In this document: one piece after another, positions 54,116-63,060 of the stretch
Layout: every line of letters begins with the position of its first letter
How positions within the stretch are numbered: the stretch's first letter is position 1
Source of the DNA: Ruminococcaceae bacterium UBA1036
Lineage (GTDB): Bacteria > Bacillota > Clostridia > Oscillospirales > Acutalibacteraceae
Length of the DNA: 64,000 bases
Direction of reading: 5' to 3'
Assembly: GCA_002316805.1 (NCBI GenBank)
Contig: DCEF01000024.1
Location: forward strand, 10,935 to 74,934
Notes under the pieces: model-generated
What the model saw: the letters and a program-made list of their open reading frames with translations, nothing else
Database searches by the model: none
What the model was told of the DNA's origin: nothing
Made by a program: the position numbers and the translations under genes

Positions 54116-56773
54116 TTGAAAAAAATTATCAGGGTGAACATGTCTACAGCCGGTGCAAAGGAAATCGCAAAATCTCTTGTTGAGTACTCAAAAATGGAAA
54201 AGTATATTTTGCTTTCCAAACTCAAAACACGCGAAAAGGGCCTTGATTTCGTAGATGTCGAACTCCTTTCCAAGCAGTATCCAAGCAATGAAGTTTCCCA
54301 TGAAAAGCCAAAGCCATGGTATGTACAGCTCGCGGAGGCTTTTATAAATCCGTTTACCCTTGTGCTGTTAGTTATTGCTGTAATTTCGTTTTTTACATCC
54401 TATGTTATGGCTCAGCCGGGTAAAAAAGATCTTTCTGCCGTTATTATTATACTTGTACTTGTGCTGATAAGCGGGGGTCTGCGCTTTTTTCAGGAGTTCC
54501 GCTCAGGAAAAGAAGCAGAAGGCCTGCACACGCTTGTAAAAACTACAGCAACCGTGGTACGCAGGGAAAACGGCAGAGAGGAGATCAATATGGCTGACCT
54601 TCTGCCGGGCGATATTGTTGTCCTCTCTGCTGGTGATATGATTCCGGCCGATGTACGTATCCTGAAGGCTAAAGATTTGTTTGTAAGCCAGTCTGCTCTG
54701 ACAGGTGAATCTGCGATGGTTGAAAAATTTGCTGATGCCGATGGCTCAGCTGATGAAGGTAATCTGTTTGACCTCAAGAATATCTGTTTCATGGGCACGA
54801 ACGTTGTGAGTGGTTCTGCAACGGCTGTTGTTCTTGCAACTGGGGACAGGACGTATTTCGGAAACATGGCCAAAGCCCTTTCAGGCCAGCGGGAACCTAC
54901 AAGCTTTGACCGCGGAGTCAACTCGGTCAGCTTTCTTCTAATTCGCTTTATGTGCGTGATGGTGCCTATCGTTTTCCTTATAAATGGCTTAACAAAACAT
55001 GATTGGCTACAGGCTCTGCTGTTTGCAATTTCTGTTGCAATCGGCCTGACGCCGGAGATGCTGCCGATGATTGTAACAACTAACCTTGCCAAAGGTGCAG
55101 TCAGCATGGCGCACCAGAAAACGGTGGTCAAGCACTTGAATTCTATTCAGAATCTTGGCGCTATGGATGTTCTGTGCACTGATAAGACCGGCACATTGAC
55201 GCGCGATGAGATTGTAATCGAACATCACCTAAACGTCAAAGGCGAAGAAGATTTACGTGTACTAAAATACGCATATCTCAACAGTTACTTCCAGACCGGC
55301 CTGAAAAATCTTATAGATATTGCAGTTATTGACAAAGCAACGGAAAAAAGCATAACGTATCTCAATAATGAATTTCAAAAGGTAGACGAAATACCGTTTG
55401 ACTTCACACGGCGGCGTATGAGCGTTGTGCTGAAAGACAGAGAAGGAAAGACCAAACTGATTACAAAAGGCGCTGTGGAAGAGATACTACAGATATGCAC
55501 GAACTGTGAGTACGGTAATGACATCCTTCCGCTTACTGGTGAGATACAGACAAGAGTTAAGCAGATGGCCGCAAAGCTAAATGCGGAAGGGATGCGCGTG
55601 ATTGCCGTAGCATCTAAGGACAGCCCGTCTGCAGAAGGTGTGTTTGGCGTAAAAGACGAGAGCAATATGACTCTGATAGGCTACCTTGGGCTTCTTGATC
55701 CGCCAAAAAAATCAGCAGCAACAGCAATTAAGGCACTGAAACATTATGGTGTGCAGGTTAAAGTTCTAACGGGCGACAATGAAGCAGTAACAAAGAAAAT
55801 CTGTGATGAAGTTGGCTTGCCCTCAGACCATATCCTTCTTGGCTCTGAAATTGAGGATATGAAAGAAGAAGAGCTACAAAAGCGTGCAGAAAACACGACA
55901 ATTTTTGCAAAGCTTTCACCATTGCAAAAGGCGCGCGTTGTGCAAACTCTGCAAAAAAATGGCCATACAGTTGGATTTATGGGCGATGGTATCAACGATG
56001 CCCATGCATTAAGCAAAGCGGATGTTGGCATTTCAGTCGATACGGCAGTAGATATTGCCAAGGAAAATGCAGATATTATACTTTTGGAAAAAGATTTAAA
56101 TGTCCTTGAACGTGGCGTTGTTGAAGGAAGAAAAATTTTCGGAAATATCATCAAATATATTAAGATGACCGTAAGTTCTAATTTTGGAAATATGCTGTCG
56201 GTGCTTGTTGCAAGCGCATTTCTGCCGTTCCTTCCGATGATGCCTGTTCAATTGCTTGTACTTGATCTTATGTATAATATTTCTCAGATTTCAATTCCGT
56301 GGGACAATATGGATGAAGAGTATCTGTTAACCCCACGAAAATGGGATGCTTCGGGGATAGGTAAATTTATGTTGTGCATTGGGCCTGTAAGTTCGGTCTT
56401 TGACATTGCCACTTATCTTGTGATGTGGTTTGTCTTTGGGTGCAATACAGCGTCAAATCCGGCTCTTGTTGCAATGTTTAATGCCGGCTGGTTCGTAGAA
56501 AGCCTGATTTCACAGACGCTGATTATTCATTTGATACGTACGCCTAAAATCCCGTTTGTTCAAAGCCGCGCTGCGAAACCTGTTGTAATCCTTACGACTG
56601 TTATTATGGCAGTTGGAATCTTTATACCGTTTACCGCGATTGGATTTTCTCTTGGTTTTTATCCTCTTCCGGGTCGCTATTTTGGCTGGCTCGCAGCAAT
56701 CGTTTTGTCTTATATGGTTTTGCTGCAAATTGTAAAAACAATTTATATCAAAGTAAACCACTCATGGCTATAA
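54116..56773 (+). CDS. mgtA: Magnesium-transporting P-type ATPase
   Basis: An 885-residue P3B magnesium-uptake pump. It has the MgtA-type M4 (LTPEMLPMIVTTNLAKGA), phosphorylation Asp356 in CTDKTGTLT, TGES (196-199), GFMGDGINDAHAL and the MgtA C-terminal DLMYNISQISIPWDNMD..WVE-like segment (NAGWFVESLISQTLIIHLIRT). The start is TTG 54116 with GAGGAG 8 bases upstream; an ATG 8 bases earlier runs straight into a stop. Confidence 0.94.
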   Translation: MKKIIRVNMSTAGAKEIAKSLVEYSKMEKYILLSKLKTREKGLDFVDVELLSKQYPSNEVSHEKPKPWYVQLAEAFINPFTLVLLVIAVISFFTSYVMAQPGKKDLSAVIIILVLVLISGGLRFFQEFRSGKEAEGLHTLVKTTATVVRRENGREEINMADLLPGDIVVLSAGDMIPADVRILKAKDLFVSQSALTGESAMVEKFADADGSADEGNLFDLKNICFMGTNVVSGSATAVVLATGDRTYFGNMAKALSGQREPTSFDRGVNSVSFLLIRFMCVMVPIVFLINGLTKHDWLQALLFAISVAIGLTPEMLPMIVTTNLAKGAVSMAHQKTVVKHLNSIQNLGAMDVLCTDKTGTLTRDEIVIEHHLNVKGEEDLRVLKYAYLNSYFQTGLKNLIDIAVIDKATEKSITYLNNEFQKVDEIPFDFTRRRMSVVLKDREGKTKLITKGAVEEILQICTNCEYGNDILPLTGEIQTRVKQMAAKLNAEGMRVIAVASKDSPSAEGVFGVKDESNMTLIGYLGLLDPPKKSAATAIKALKHYGVQVKVLTGDNEAVTKKICDEVGLPSDHILLGSEIEDMKEEELQKRAENTTIFAKLSPLQKARVVQTLQKNGHTVGFMGDGINDAHALSKADVGISVDTAVDIAKENADIILLEKDLNVLERGVVEGRKIFGNIIKYIKMTVSSNFGNMLSVLVASAFLPFLPMMPVQLLVLDLMYNISQISIPWDNMDEEYLLTPRKWDASGIGKFMLCIGPVSSVFDIATYLVMWFVFGCNTASNPALVAMFNAGWFVESLISQTLIIHLIRTPKIPFVQSRAAKPVVILTTVIMAVGIFIPFTAIGFSLGFYPLPGRYFGWLAAIVLSYMVLLQIVKTIYIKVNHSWL

Positions 56774-56785
56774 ATCAAGCTTTCC

Positions 56786-56814
56786 TTGCATTTGCTTCCG
56801 CAGCGTGGTATAAT
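56786..56814 (+). promoter_or_regulatory. tRNA-Ala promoter
   Basis: TTGCAT (56786-56791), a 17-bp spacer and TATAAT (56809-56814), 35 bp before the tRNA. Confidence 0.8.
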
Positions 56815-56848
56815 ATACAATGTTGCGGGAGCAGCTTTTTATATTTAT

Positions 56849-56924
56849 GGGCCTGTAGCTCAGCTGGGAGAGCGTTCGGTTCGCATCCGAGAGGTCGACG
56901 GTTCGATCCCGTTCAGGTCCACCA
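56849..56924 (+). tRNA. tRNA-Ala, anticodon CGC
   Basis: A 76-base cloverleaf. The acceptor stem GGGCCTG/CAGGTCC includes the alanine identity pair G3:U70. The anticodon loop TTCGCAT gives CGC (56882-56884), reading GCG codons; TTCGATC is the T-loop, and CCA is encoded. It forms a single-gene transcript with its own promoter and terminator. Confidence 0.96.
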
Positions 56925-56929
56925 TGTAT

Positions 56930-56962
56930 GAGGAAATCTGTAAAAAGATTTCCTCTTTTTTT
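56930..56962 (+). terminator. Terminator of tRNA-Ala
   Basis: GAGGAAATCT pairs with AGATTTCCTC and is followed by T7. It abuts the 3' end of the ligase-recombinase fusion on the other strand. Confidence 0.9.
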
Positions 56963-56966
56963 GCTC

Positions 56967-57131
56967 TCATGCTGTGCGTATAATTGCCGTATCTTCGGCC
57001 TTTATGCTTTCTCCGAATTTCATGCCGCAGTAACTTTGGAATTCATCAAAGGAGACGTTAAAGTCTACTTCGATGTTATAGTCCCGGCCGACGCGGACGG
57101 ACTTGATAAACTGTGATACGATCATTTTCTT
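56967..57131 (-). pseudogene. C-terminal fragment resembling a large serine recombinase
   Basis: The 54-residue tail in frame with the ligase (KMIVSQFIKSVRVGRDYNIEV then DFNVSFDEF) resembles the extreme C-terminus of large serine recombinases of the TnpX/TndX kind. It is fused where VanD-type ligases normally end (EVIDRIV). It abuts the tRNA-Ala terminator. The family match is from memory and short, so moderate confidence. Confidence 0.45.
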
Positions 57132-58150
57132 TGCCGACGACACAATCCGGTCGATCACTTCGGCAAGCGATAAACCTGCGGCCGCCATCATTCTCGGATA
57201 ACGGCTGTATGAGGTCATACCGGGCATCGTGTTAATTTCATTCAGAATCACTTTTCCATTTTCCTTCAGGAACATATCCACCCGCGAAAGTCCTCTGCAT
57301 CCCAAGACGCGATATACGGTTTTTTGCTGTTTCATGAACAGCAAGCGTGCCTCCGCCGAAATATCAGCCGGAATGATTACCGTTGAATTTTCGGAACCGT
57401 TTTCAGGCTTATCTTCCTGATGAATTCTAAAAAAGCCATGAGAAAGACGAATCTGATCCACCTCACCTGTAATCAAATCCGTATCGTTACCCAATATCGC
57501 ACATCTTACCTCACTGCCAACAATAGCCTCTTCAATCAGAATCTTTGAATCATACTGTCTTGCGGTTCTCACTACACCGGACAATTCTTCTTTGTGACAT
57601 ACCTTGCTGACGCCGAAAGAGGAGCCCGAACGGGCTGGCTTTACAAAAACGGGATAGGGAAAGTGGTTGGCATCGATATTCTCGTTTGCCATGACAATCC
57701 GGAAATCTGGCGTGGCAATCCCAGCGCTTCTGGCGATGATATAAGCAAGTGATTTATCCATACAAAAAGCTGAACTTTGGACATCACAGCCAACATAAGG
57801 GATACCGGAAAGTTCCATCAGACCCTGCATCGCACCATCTTCGCCAAGTTTGCCATGCAGAACGGGGAATACTATATCCAAACGGATCGTTTTGTATTTT
57901 CCCTGCTCCCAAACAAGCAATCCGTGTACGCTTCTGTCCGGTGACAACACGCCGGACGGCAACTGCCGTTTTCCCAATTTGCGTCAGGACAGGCACAAAG
58001 CTTCCAGACACCGTTTTTCGTAATTCTAATATAGAATGGTTCATACTTTTCGAGATCGAGGCTTTTCGCGACCTCTTGCGCAGATTTAACGGAAATGGAA
58101 TGTTCTTCGGAACAACCTCCGAATATGCTCGCGATTTTCAACCTACCCAT
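56967..58150 (-). pseudogene. VanD-type D-Ala-D-Lac ligase, frameshifted and with foreign 3' end
   Basis: Homologue of the VanA/VanB/VanD ligases that make D-Ala-D-Lac for glycopeptide resistance. The 5' part (58150 to about 57975) has IFGGCSEEHSISVKSAQ and ITKNGVWKLC. After a single-base loss near 57965 the frame continues as SPDRSVHGLLVWEQGKYKT, FPVLHGKLGEDGA, CMDKSLAY, FVKPARSGSSFGVSKV and NEINTMPGMTSYSRYPRM. Sequence after SPDR is closest to VanD by eye. The last 54 residues (56967-57131) are not ligase. ATG 58150 has AAAGGAG, which overlaps the vanH stop. As it stands it would give no ligase. Confidence 0.85.
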
Positions 58151-58151
58151 G

Positions 58152-58860
58152 CTACTTTCTCCTTTCAAATTTCAGGCAATCGACAAAAGTATTTTCAAAG
58201 GTATCGTTCAGGGCATGTTCTGTGTAATAGGCGGTGTGCGGAGTAATCAGCACATTCTGCAATTTTAGTAACCGCAGCAGTAGTTTGCTTTCAACGTTTT
58301 TTCCCTGCAGTCAAAGTAAAATACTCCCTCATATTCTTCGAGGACGTCAAACGCCGCACCGCCCAATTTACCGCTTTCCAGCGCCGAAATAAGGGCTTCG
58401 GTATCAAGAAGGGAACCGCGTCAGGTATTGATAAGTAACGCGCCTTGCTTTATATTTGTCCGATTCATTGACGATTTAAAAGATGGTTTGTATCTGCATT
58501 AAGCGGCATATGGAGCGTTATCATATCGCTCTGCCGTAACAATTCCTCAAGAGAAACGTAATCGGCAGAGGCCATGGGGTGAAGGTTATATGCTAAGATA
58601 CGGCAGCCAAAGCCCCGCAGCCTGTCCATAACTGCTGCGCCAATTGTCCTGTACCAATTACCACAACGGCCATATCGCGCAATCCTTTCCCACGTACATC
58701 ACATCCAATCTGTAATCGTGAATATGTTGCACGGCTGATAATGGATTTGGCGTTTCGCACGCCATCAACATCAGCATTATTGGATAATCAGCCACGCTGT
58801 TCGGGCGAGTAAGTGACATTTTCAACGGAAATGCCAACGCTTTTATCTGTTTTCTTTTCG
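58152..58860 (-). pseudogene. VanH-type D-lactate dehydrogenase remnant
   Basis: Pieces of a VanH 2-hydroxyacid dehydrogenase lie in order in different frames on the minus strand: GISVENVTYSPNSVADYPIM, VVVIGTGQLAQQ, RLRGFGCRILAYN, the C-terminal LGGAAFDVLEEYEGVFYFDC and NVLITPHTAYYTEHAL. A TGA replaces the Gly codon in INTGRGSLLD, and there are several frameshifts. The 5' third is missing. The stop TAG overlaps the ligase ribosome site, the usual van operon arrangement. Confidence 0.85.
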
Positions 58861-58871
58861 GCCTTTTTTAG

Positions 58872-58927
58872 GGAATATAAAAGCCTGCCCGATTCGGTAA
58901 TTCCATCTTACCGAAATCAAGCAGGCT
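58872..58927 (-). terminator. Inverted repeat / terminator upstream of the vanH remnant
   Basis: AGCCTGC pairs with GCAGGCT around an inner GATTTCGGTAAG-type stem; on the minus strand it is followed by TTTTATATT. It lies between the vanY and vanH remnants, at the point where vanH is truncated. Confidence 0.5.
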
Positions 58928-59055
58928 ATATTGGAATTTGCTCTTATCAAATTATTAATGTTTTCTTACGAAAGCCTTATTCTTTTATTATCTGGAATGT
59001 GAAAACCCCGCCTATCATAGAGGCGGAATCCCCGAAAACGAATTTCAGTTATAAC

Positions 59056-59590
59056 TCAACTCAATTCTTTATGTACTTCACGGGCATAGTCGATATCGTA
59101 CTGCTCGGTCTTATGATCACCTTTTGCTCCGGCAGTCACAAGAATATACTCTTTTCCGTCAACGCGGGCAAGGCTGGCGAGGCAAAGTCCGGCCTCGTCG
59201 GTATATCCAGTTTTCCCTCCGAGAATCTCTCCGCCCGGAAGCGTGTGGTTTTTCAGGCTTTGGGACAGGGTGCTTGTGAAGGTAATGCCGTCCGGATGTT
59301 TATTGGTGGCCGCTGTGGAATGACGCGAGGACGTGAAAATTTCCCGAAACATTTTATTTTGGAGTGCATAGGTAAGAAGAAGCGACAAATCTTTCACGGT
59401 TGTGTAGTGGCTTTCATTTTGCAGCCCGGTCGAGTTGGCAAAATGAGTATTGTTCATACCAAGCTGTTCCGCTTTCCGATTCATCTTTTCCACGAATTTT
59501 TGCTATGAGCCTGAGACGTTGTCCGCAAGTCCGATGCAGCACTCAGCGCCGCTTGGCAGCAAAGCGCCATACAAAAGGTCAATGGCTGGG
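59056..59590 (-). pseudogene. VanY(D)-like serine D,D-carboxypeptidase remnant
   Basis: A penicillin-binding-protein-type (S11, DacA-like) carboxypeptidase as in vanD clusters. The minus-strand frame reads DLLYGALLPSGAECCIGLADNV, then an in-frame TAG near 59500. It resumes as EKMNRKAEQLGMNNTHFANS and ends with GGKTGYTDEAGLCLAS (KTG box) and the C-terminal domain. The N-terminal SxxK region is missing, replaced by unrelated sequence. No active enzyme is possible as written. Confidence 0.8.
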
Positions 59591-59819
59591 GGATGGTACA
59601 GTCAGGCAGTTTTTCAGCGTTCGTTTTATTTATCGTAACATTAAAGCGAACAGAGTCAGCCGCCTCTTTGTCATGTGTTTCGGTCAAGACATATTTGTGT
59701 GACAGGTAGTCAAGAAGCTCCTGACCGGATTCCCTGTTTGGAGTAAGAAAATCTTTATACTTATGCCAAACAGATTTCCATTCTTCGAACATCTCAGGGG
59801 TTGGCTCCTGTGTTAACAC
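59560..59819 (-). pseudogene. Truncated hypothetical gene fused to the vanY remnant
   Basis: GTG start at 59819 behind AAGGAA, giving about 80 residues (EMFEEWKSVWHKYKDFLTP, then ESGQELLDYL and DSVRFNVTINKTNAEKLP). It is followed by out-of-frame vanY sequence. I do not recognise the family. The good ribosome site and 39-bp spacing from the upstream membrane gene suggest that it was a real gene cut by a deletion joining it to vanY. Confidence 0.45.
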
Positions 59820-59858
59820 GATGGATTTCCTTCTTTCATAACTATAAAAATCGTTACT

Positions 59859-60179
59859 TCAATTTTCATTGCGTTTTTTCCCGAAGTGCACAAGTAATGC
59901 GCTTATGTTGAGGACAATTGTAACCACAAGAAGCAGGGTGGCAACCAATGCCGTCGCATGGGAAGTATCCAGAAGTGCAGACCAATCTTCTATTTTTACC
60001 AGATAATCGGTGTAGAAAAACTGCAAACACAGTGCAATCGCGCAGGAACTGAGACTTGTTACTGTAAAGGCGGCATATCTTTTACTACTGATTTTATTGT
60101 GCTGGGCCAGATTAACCACAGGCAATATCCATGCAATCAATCCAAGAACAAGACTTCCCACATTCATCAGTCCTTCCAC
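59859..60179 (-). CDS. Small membrane protein of unknown function
   Basis: A 106-residue protein with three hydrophobic helices (about 6-25, 38-57, 72-98) and a basic end (FGKKRNEN). The GTG start has AAGGAGG 7 bases upstream, a strong sign of expression. It is divergent from the padR operon and upstream of the truncated gene at 59819. It may belong to the same membrane-stress regulon; no family recognised. Confidence 0.6.
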   Translation of the reverse strand: MEGLMNVGSLVLGLIAWILPVVNLAQHNKISSKRYAAFTVTSLSSCAIALCLQFFYTDYLVKIEDWSALLDTSHATALVATLLLVVTIVLNISALLVHFGKKRNEN

Positions 60180-60364
60180 AAAGCTGCCTCCTTACAAAAT
60201 TGGAAATTTGTTTTTCTGTTGCCGTTATTATACCGCACATACATGGAAATGTCACTGGAGCATTACCGCGTGATCAGTCATCTGACCAAAACCTGCACAT
60301 TACTTAGCATATTAAAAATCCTCCTTCACGTTTTAGTTGGAATATATTATCAGAACAAGCTCTA

Positions 60365-60413
60365 TTGACATATTAACTATCTTGTAATACTATATAGCTG
60401 TAATAAGTAATAC
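60365..60413 (+). promoter_or_regulatory. padR promoter with direct repeat
   Basis: TTGACA (60365-60370), a 17-bp spacer and TACTAT (60388-60393). GTAATAC occurs at 60384 and again at 60407, flanking the start region; this could be the PadR autoregulatory site. Confidence 0.65.
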
Positions 60414-60435
60414 ATAATAGCAAGGGGCGATTGTA

Positions 60436-60762
60436 TTGGAAAATTTAACTGAAATGCTCAAAGGCGTGCTTGAGGGTTGCGTACTGGAAATTATAAGCCG
60501 AGGGGAAACCTATGGCTATGAAATCACGCGGCGGCTGAATTCTCTCGGTTTCACCGATGTTGTGGATGGAACGGTATATACCATTCTGGTTCGGCTTGAA
60601 AGAAACAATCTGGTAAATGTTACGAAAAAACATTCCGACATGGGGCCGCCGCGAAAGTTTTTTACGCTTAACGATGCGGGTCAAGAGGAACTGCAGAATT
60701 TCTGGGAAAAATGGGAGTTTGTATCGTCAAAAATCAGTGAGTTAAAGGAGAAAAAAGAATGA
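60436..60762 (+). CDS. PadR-family transcriptional regulator
   Basis: A 108-residue winged-helix repressor (LEGCVLEIISRGETYGYEI, DVVDGTVYTILVRLERNNLV, GPPRKFFTLNDAGQEEL). Start TTG with AAGGGG. It is translationally coupled to the DUF1048 gene by an ATGA overlap. PadR-DUF1048 operons are common in Firmicutes and thought to respond to membrane-active compounds. Confidence 0.92.
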   Translation: MENLTEMLKGVLEGCVLEIISRGETYGYEITRRLNSLGFTDVVDGTVYTILVRLERNNLVNVTKKHSDMGPPRKFFTLNDAGQEELQNFWEKWEFVSSKISELKEKKE

Positions 60763-61106
60763 ATTTTTGGGATAAAGTCATGGGCAGCGACATGACACAA
60801 GAAATGAAAACCTTTGAATTGCGAGCCCAGAAGCTGCCTGCTGATTATCAAGCGGCATGGAAAGAAATCAAGGCCAATCTTTGGCCGCACTCAGATTTCA
60901 CCGGCCGCAGCCTTATGTATATTTTTGATGGTGTGCTTGGCCTATTTGAAGAATCGTCGGCAGAAGGTCAGAGTGTCCAAGAGGTTTTGGGTGACGATAT
61001 CAAAGGCTTCTGTTCAGCACTGGTCGGTGAGGAAGGGACAAAATCTTTTCGAGATAAATGGCGCAAACAACTCAATAATAATATTGCTAAGAAATTAGGA
61101 AAATAG
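60759..61106 (+). CDS. DUF1048 family protein
   Basis: A 115-residue helical protein. LPADYQAAWKEIKANLWPHSDFTGRS, then GLFEESSAEGQSVQEVLGDD and GFCSALVGE, match DUF1048. Function unknown; cotranscribed with PadR. The paralogue next to it shares the layout. Confidence 0.85.
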   Translation: MNFWDKVMGSDMTQEMKTFELRAQKLPADYQAAWKEIKANLWPHSDFTGRSLMYIFDGVLGLFEESSAEGQSVQEVLGDDIKGFCSALVGEEGTKSFRDKWRKQLNNNIAKKLGK

Positions 61107-61115
61107 GAGGGCACC

Positions 61116-61472
61116 ATGAGCATACAGGATATCATTAAGGGCAAAAAAGAGTGGCGGGCACACATGGTGCGTGTCAAAGCGCTCCCACAGGATTATCAGA
61201 TCGTTTATAAAGAAATTCAAAAATATCTCTTTAAGGTCGGTCCTGTTGAGCTGACCGAAGGTACTGGTTTGCTATCCGGGATTGTCGATCTTTTTGAAGA
61301 GGGCGCGTCCATGGGGAAAGGCGTGCTCGAAGTGACGGGCAACGACGTGGCGGCTTTCTGCGACGATCTGATCAAAGATTCAAAAACTTACGCCGACGTT
61401 TATCAGAAATCTGTTGATCGAGAAGTTAATAAGGTTATGAAAAAGGTTACGGATAAGACTGAGCAAAACTGA
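61116..61472 (+). CDS. DUF1048 family protein, second copy
   Basis: A 118-residue paralogue of the preceding protein (LPQDYQIVYKEIQKYLFKVGP, then DLFEEGASMGKGVLEVTGNDV and AFCDDLIKD). AGGAGG lies before its ATG, 9 bp after the first copy. The two probably form a hetero-oligomer or carry out successive roles under PadR. Confidence 0.88.
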   Translation: MSIQDIIKGKKEWRAHMVRVKALPQDYQIVYKEIQKYLFKVGPVELTEGTGLLSGIVDLFEEGASMGKGVLEVTGNDVAAFCDDLIKDSKTYADVYQKSVDREVNKVMKKVTDKTEQN

Positions 61473-61483
61473 AATTTGGCAAA

Positions 61484-61516
61484 AAGAGAACAGCCCGGAG
61501 GCTGCTCTCTTAAACC
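61484..61516 (+). terminator. Probable terminator of the padR operon
   Basis: AAGAGA-ACAGCC pairs with GGCTGC-TCTCTT (one mismatch). The T-tract is short. Confidence 0.5.
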
Positions 61517-61564
61517 AATATGTTAAAATTAATTAAATAAGTTTCTTGCTTCAGTCCTTAGTTC

Positions 61565-62100
61565 TTAAAGAATGGATACTATCATTAATAAAAACCCGAC
61601 GCTTTCCAGAATTAAAAAAACTTTATTTTTCTTTTTACTCCATGTTAACAATAATAATAGAGCTGTTCCAGAAAGTGCAAGGAGCAAAAAACGCGGCCCA
61701 CCCGCAACGGTGTGGAACCCCTGTGCCAGCATAAGCATTTCCAGAACACAGAGAAAGAGAGAAACTATTAGCCAACAATGATACAGAAATCCTTCTGGAT
61801 TAGATGTGATTCGACTTCCAAAATCGTATTTTCCGCTCATACCAGTGAAAACCCATTTCAAGGCCAGCAGTGCAACAGCATCTACAAGTGGTATTTCTAA
61901 TAAAGTCCATTTTGTTCCCCAACTGTCAACTGCCAAGCGCCGTTCCAGTGCGTCGCAATTGTCTGCGGCAAAAATGGCAAGCAAATTAGCGCCACAAATA
62001 CCATGAAAAAGAATACCAACCAGAATTTAGCGTATTGCCGAATGCCTTTTTTAAGATCAAAAGTTATGGTAGCACCTTCTTTGTAAATACTGGAATTATG
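61565..62100 (-). pseudogene. SdpI/DUF1648-like membrane protein, frameshifted
   Basis: On the minus strand one frame reads FWLVFFFMVFVALICLPFLP, then QTIATHWNG, the DUF1648 signature of SdpI immunity-like proteins. A single-base shift near 61935 moves it to the frame of AVDSWGTKWTLLEIPLVDAV and four further helices ending at 61565. There is no usable start codon in the 5' frame. Probably a decayed gene of the integrated segment. Confidence 0.6.
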
Positions 62101-62162
62101 CTTCCTAATATTATAAATAAGTGAAGAAATAATAAAAGTTAAAAATTGTTTTGCTCTATTAT

Positions 62163-62747
62163 TTATTCCTTTAGACGACTTTCTTCTCCAAAGTCCGGGA
62201 ACAGGTCAAGCGTGGCATATTCCTCATTGCTCATGTTCCGGAGCTTTCCCAGCGCGAAATCCATCAGGGCCAGAAGCTCCGTCTCCTGCGTGCCGAGATA
62301 ACCGCGCATCTGCGTCAGCTCCGCGACGGTGGTATTCTTTCCGTTGTCGATGATGCCGTCGATCATGTCGTAATCGTCCTCCACCGGCATTTCCGCGCTT
62401 TTAAGGTAATTTCCGGGTTGCAGAAAGGCCGGAATCTCCTGAAAACCGAAGCTATCCACATAGTGACAGGATACAACGCCGTTCTGCTTTAAAGCAACAA
62501 TGTCGCTGACGAACAAGCTCGGCCTGTGATAATCGGTGGGATGCTCGTTGTTGAACCCGGCTACAAGGGTAGCGTCCAGTTTCTGCATGTAGATGAGCAT
62601 CGTGTTGTTGACGGAATAGCGGTGGAACCGGGACATGGTGCGGAGATACTGCGCGTATCAGTCGCTCAAAAACAGGTCTTTGATGCCTTGCTCGATGCTG
62701 TCGGTAATTTCTTTGAGCTTTTCCTTGCTTTTGATGTTTTCAGCCAT
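62163..62747 (-). pseudogene. Chimeric conjugative-element remnant: antirestriction N-terminus with YodL-like C-terminus
   Basis: ATG 62747 behind AAGGAGATTAAC starts MAENIKSKEKLKEITDSIEQ and continues GIKDLFLSD, then a TGA where Lys is expected. It resumes YAQYLRTMSRFHRYSVNNTM and ATLVAGFN, the N-terminus of ArdC/LtrC-like proteins of Tn916/Tn1549-type elements. After VAGFN it switches to VSDIVALKQNGVVSCHYVDS and DDYDMIDGIIDNGK, seen in YodL/DUF4316-like proteins of such elements. A deletion has joined two genes and a stop interrupts the first. Confidence 0.65.
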
Positions 62748-62832
62748 GTTAATCTCCTTCCTCAAAATAAATTTTCGTATTGTATTATGGTAATAATGAT
62801 TTTGATTTTATAAATAAGGGGGCTAAAATTAT

Positions 62833-63060
62833 ATGGGAATTGTAAATCCGGCAACTAACAAATATCAGAAAATGCATTGACGCCTGCAACAAGTGTGCAC
62901 AGGCATGCATTGGATGCATGGGTATGTGCCTTAATGAGCCGGACGTCAGCGCGAGAAAAAAGTGTATTTCTACCCTACATGAATGTGCATGTGCTTGCAA
63001 AGAAGCGTCGTCATTCATGTCGATGGATGCCGTGCATGCGGCGGATCTATGCAAGTTGTG
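62833..63060 (+). pseudogene. DUF326 four-helix copper-binding protein, frameshifted and truncated
   Basis: ATG 62833 follows AAGGGGG by 10 bases (MGIVNPATNKYQ). One extra A in the run near 62870 shifts the frame. The second frame continues CIDACNKCAQACIGCMGMCL, NEPDVSARKKCIST, HECACACKEASSFMSMDA and LCKLC, with the regular Cys pattern of Csp/DUF326 copper-storage proteins. It stops being DUF326-like after LCKLC, about two thirds through the family. Confidence 0.7.

Noticed and set aside
56849..56924. CRISPR or tRNA array near the tRNA
   Set aside because: Only a single tRNA with its own terminator; no repeat-spacer pattern anywhere in the window.
59481..59819. Intact 112-residue protein
   Set aside because: Its last third reads vanY coding sequence in the wrong frame, so only the first part is a genuine, truncated gene.
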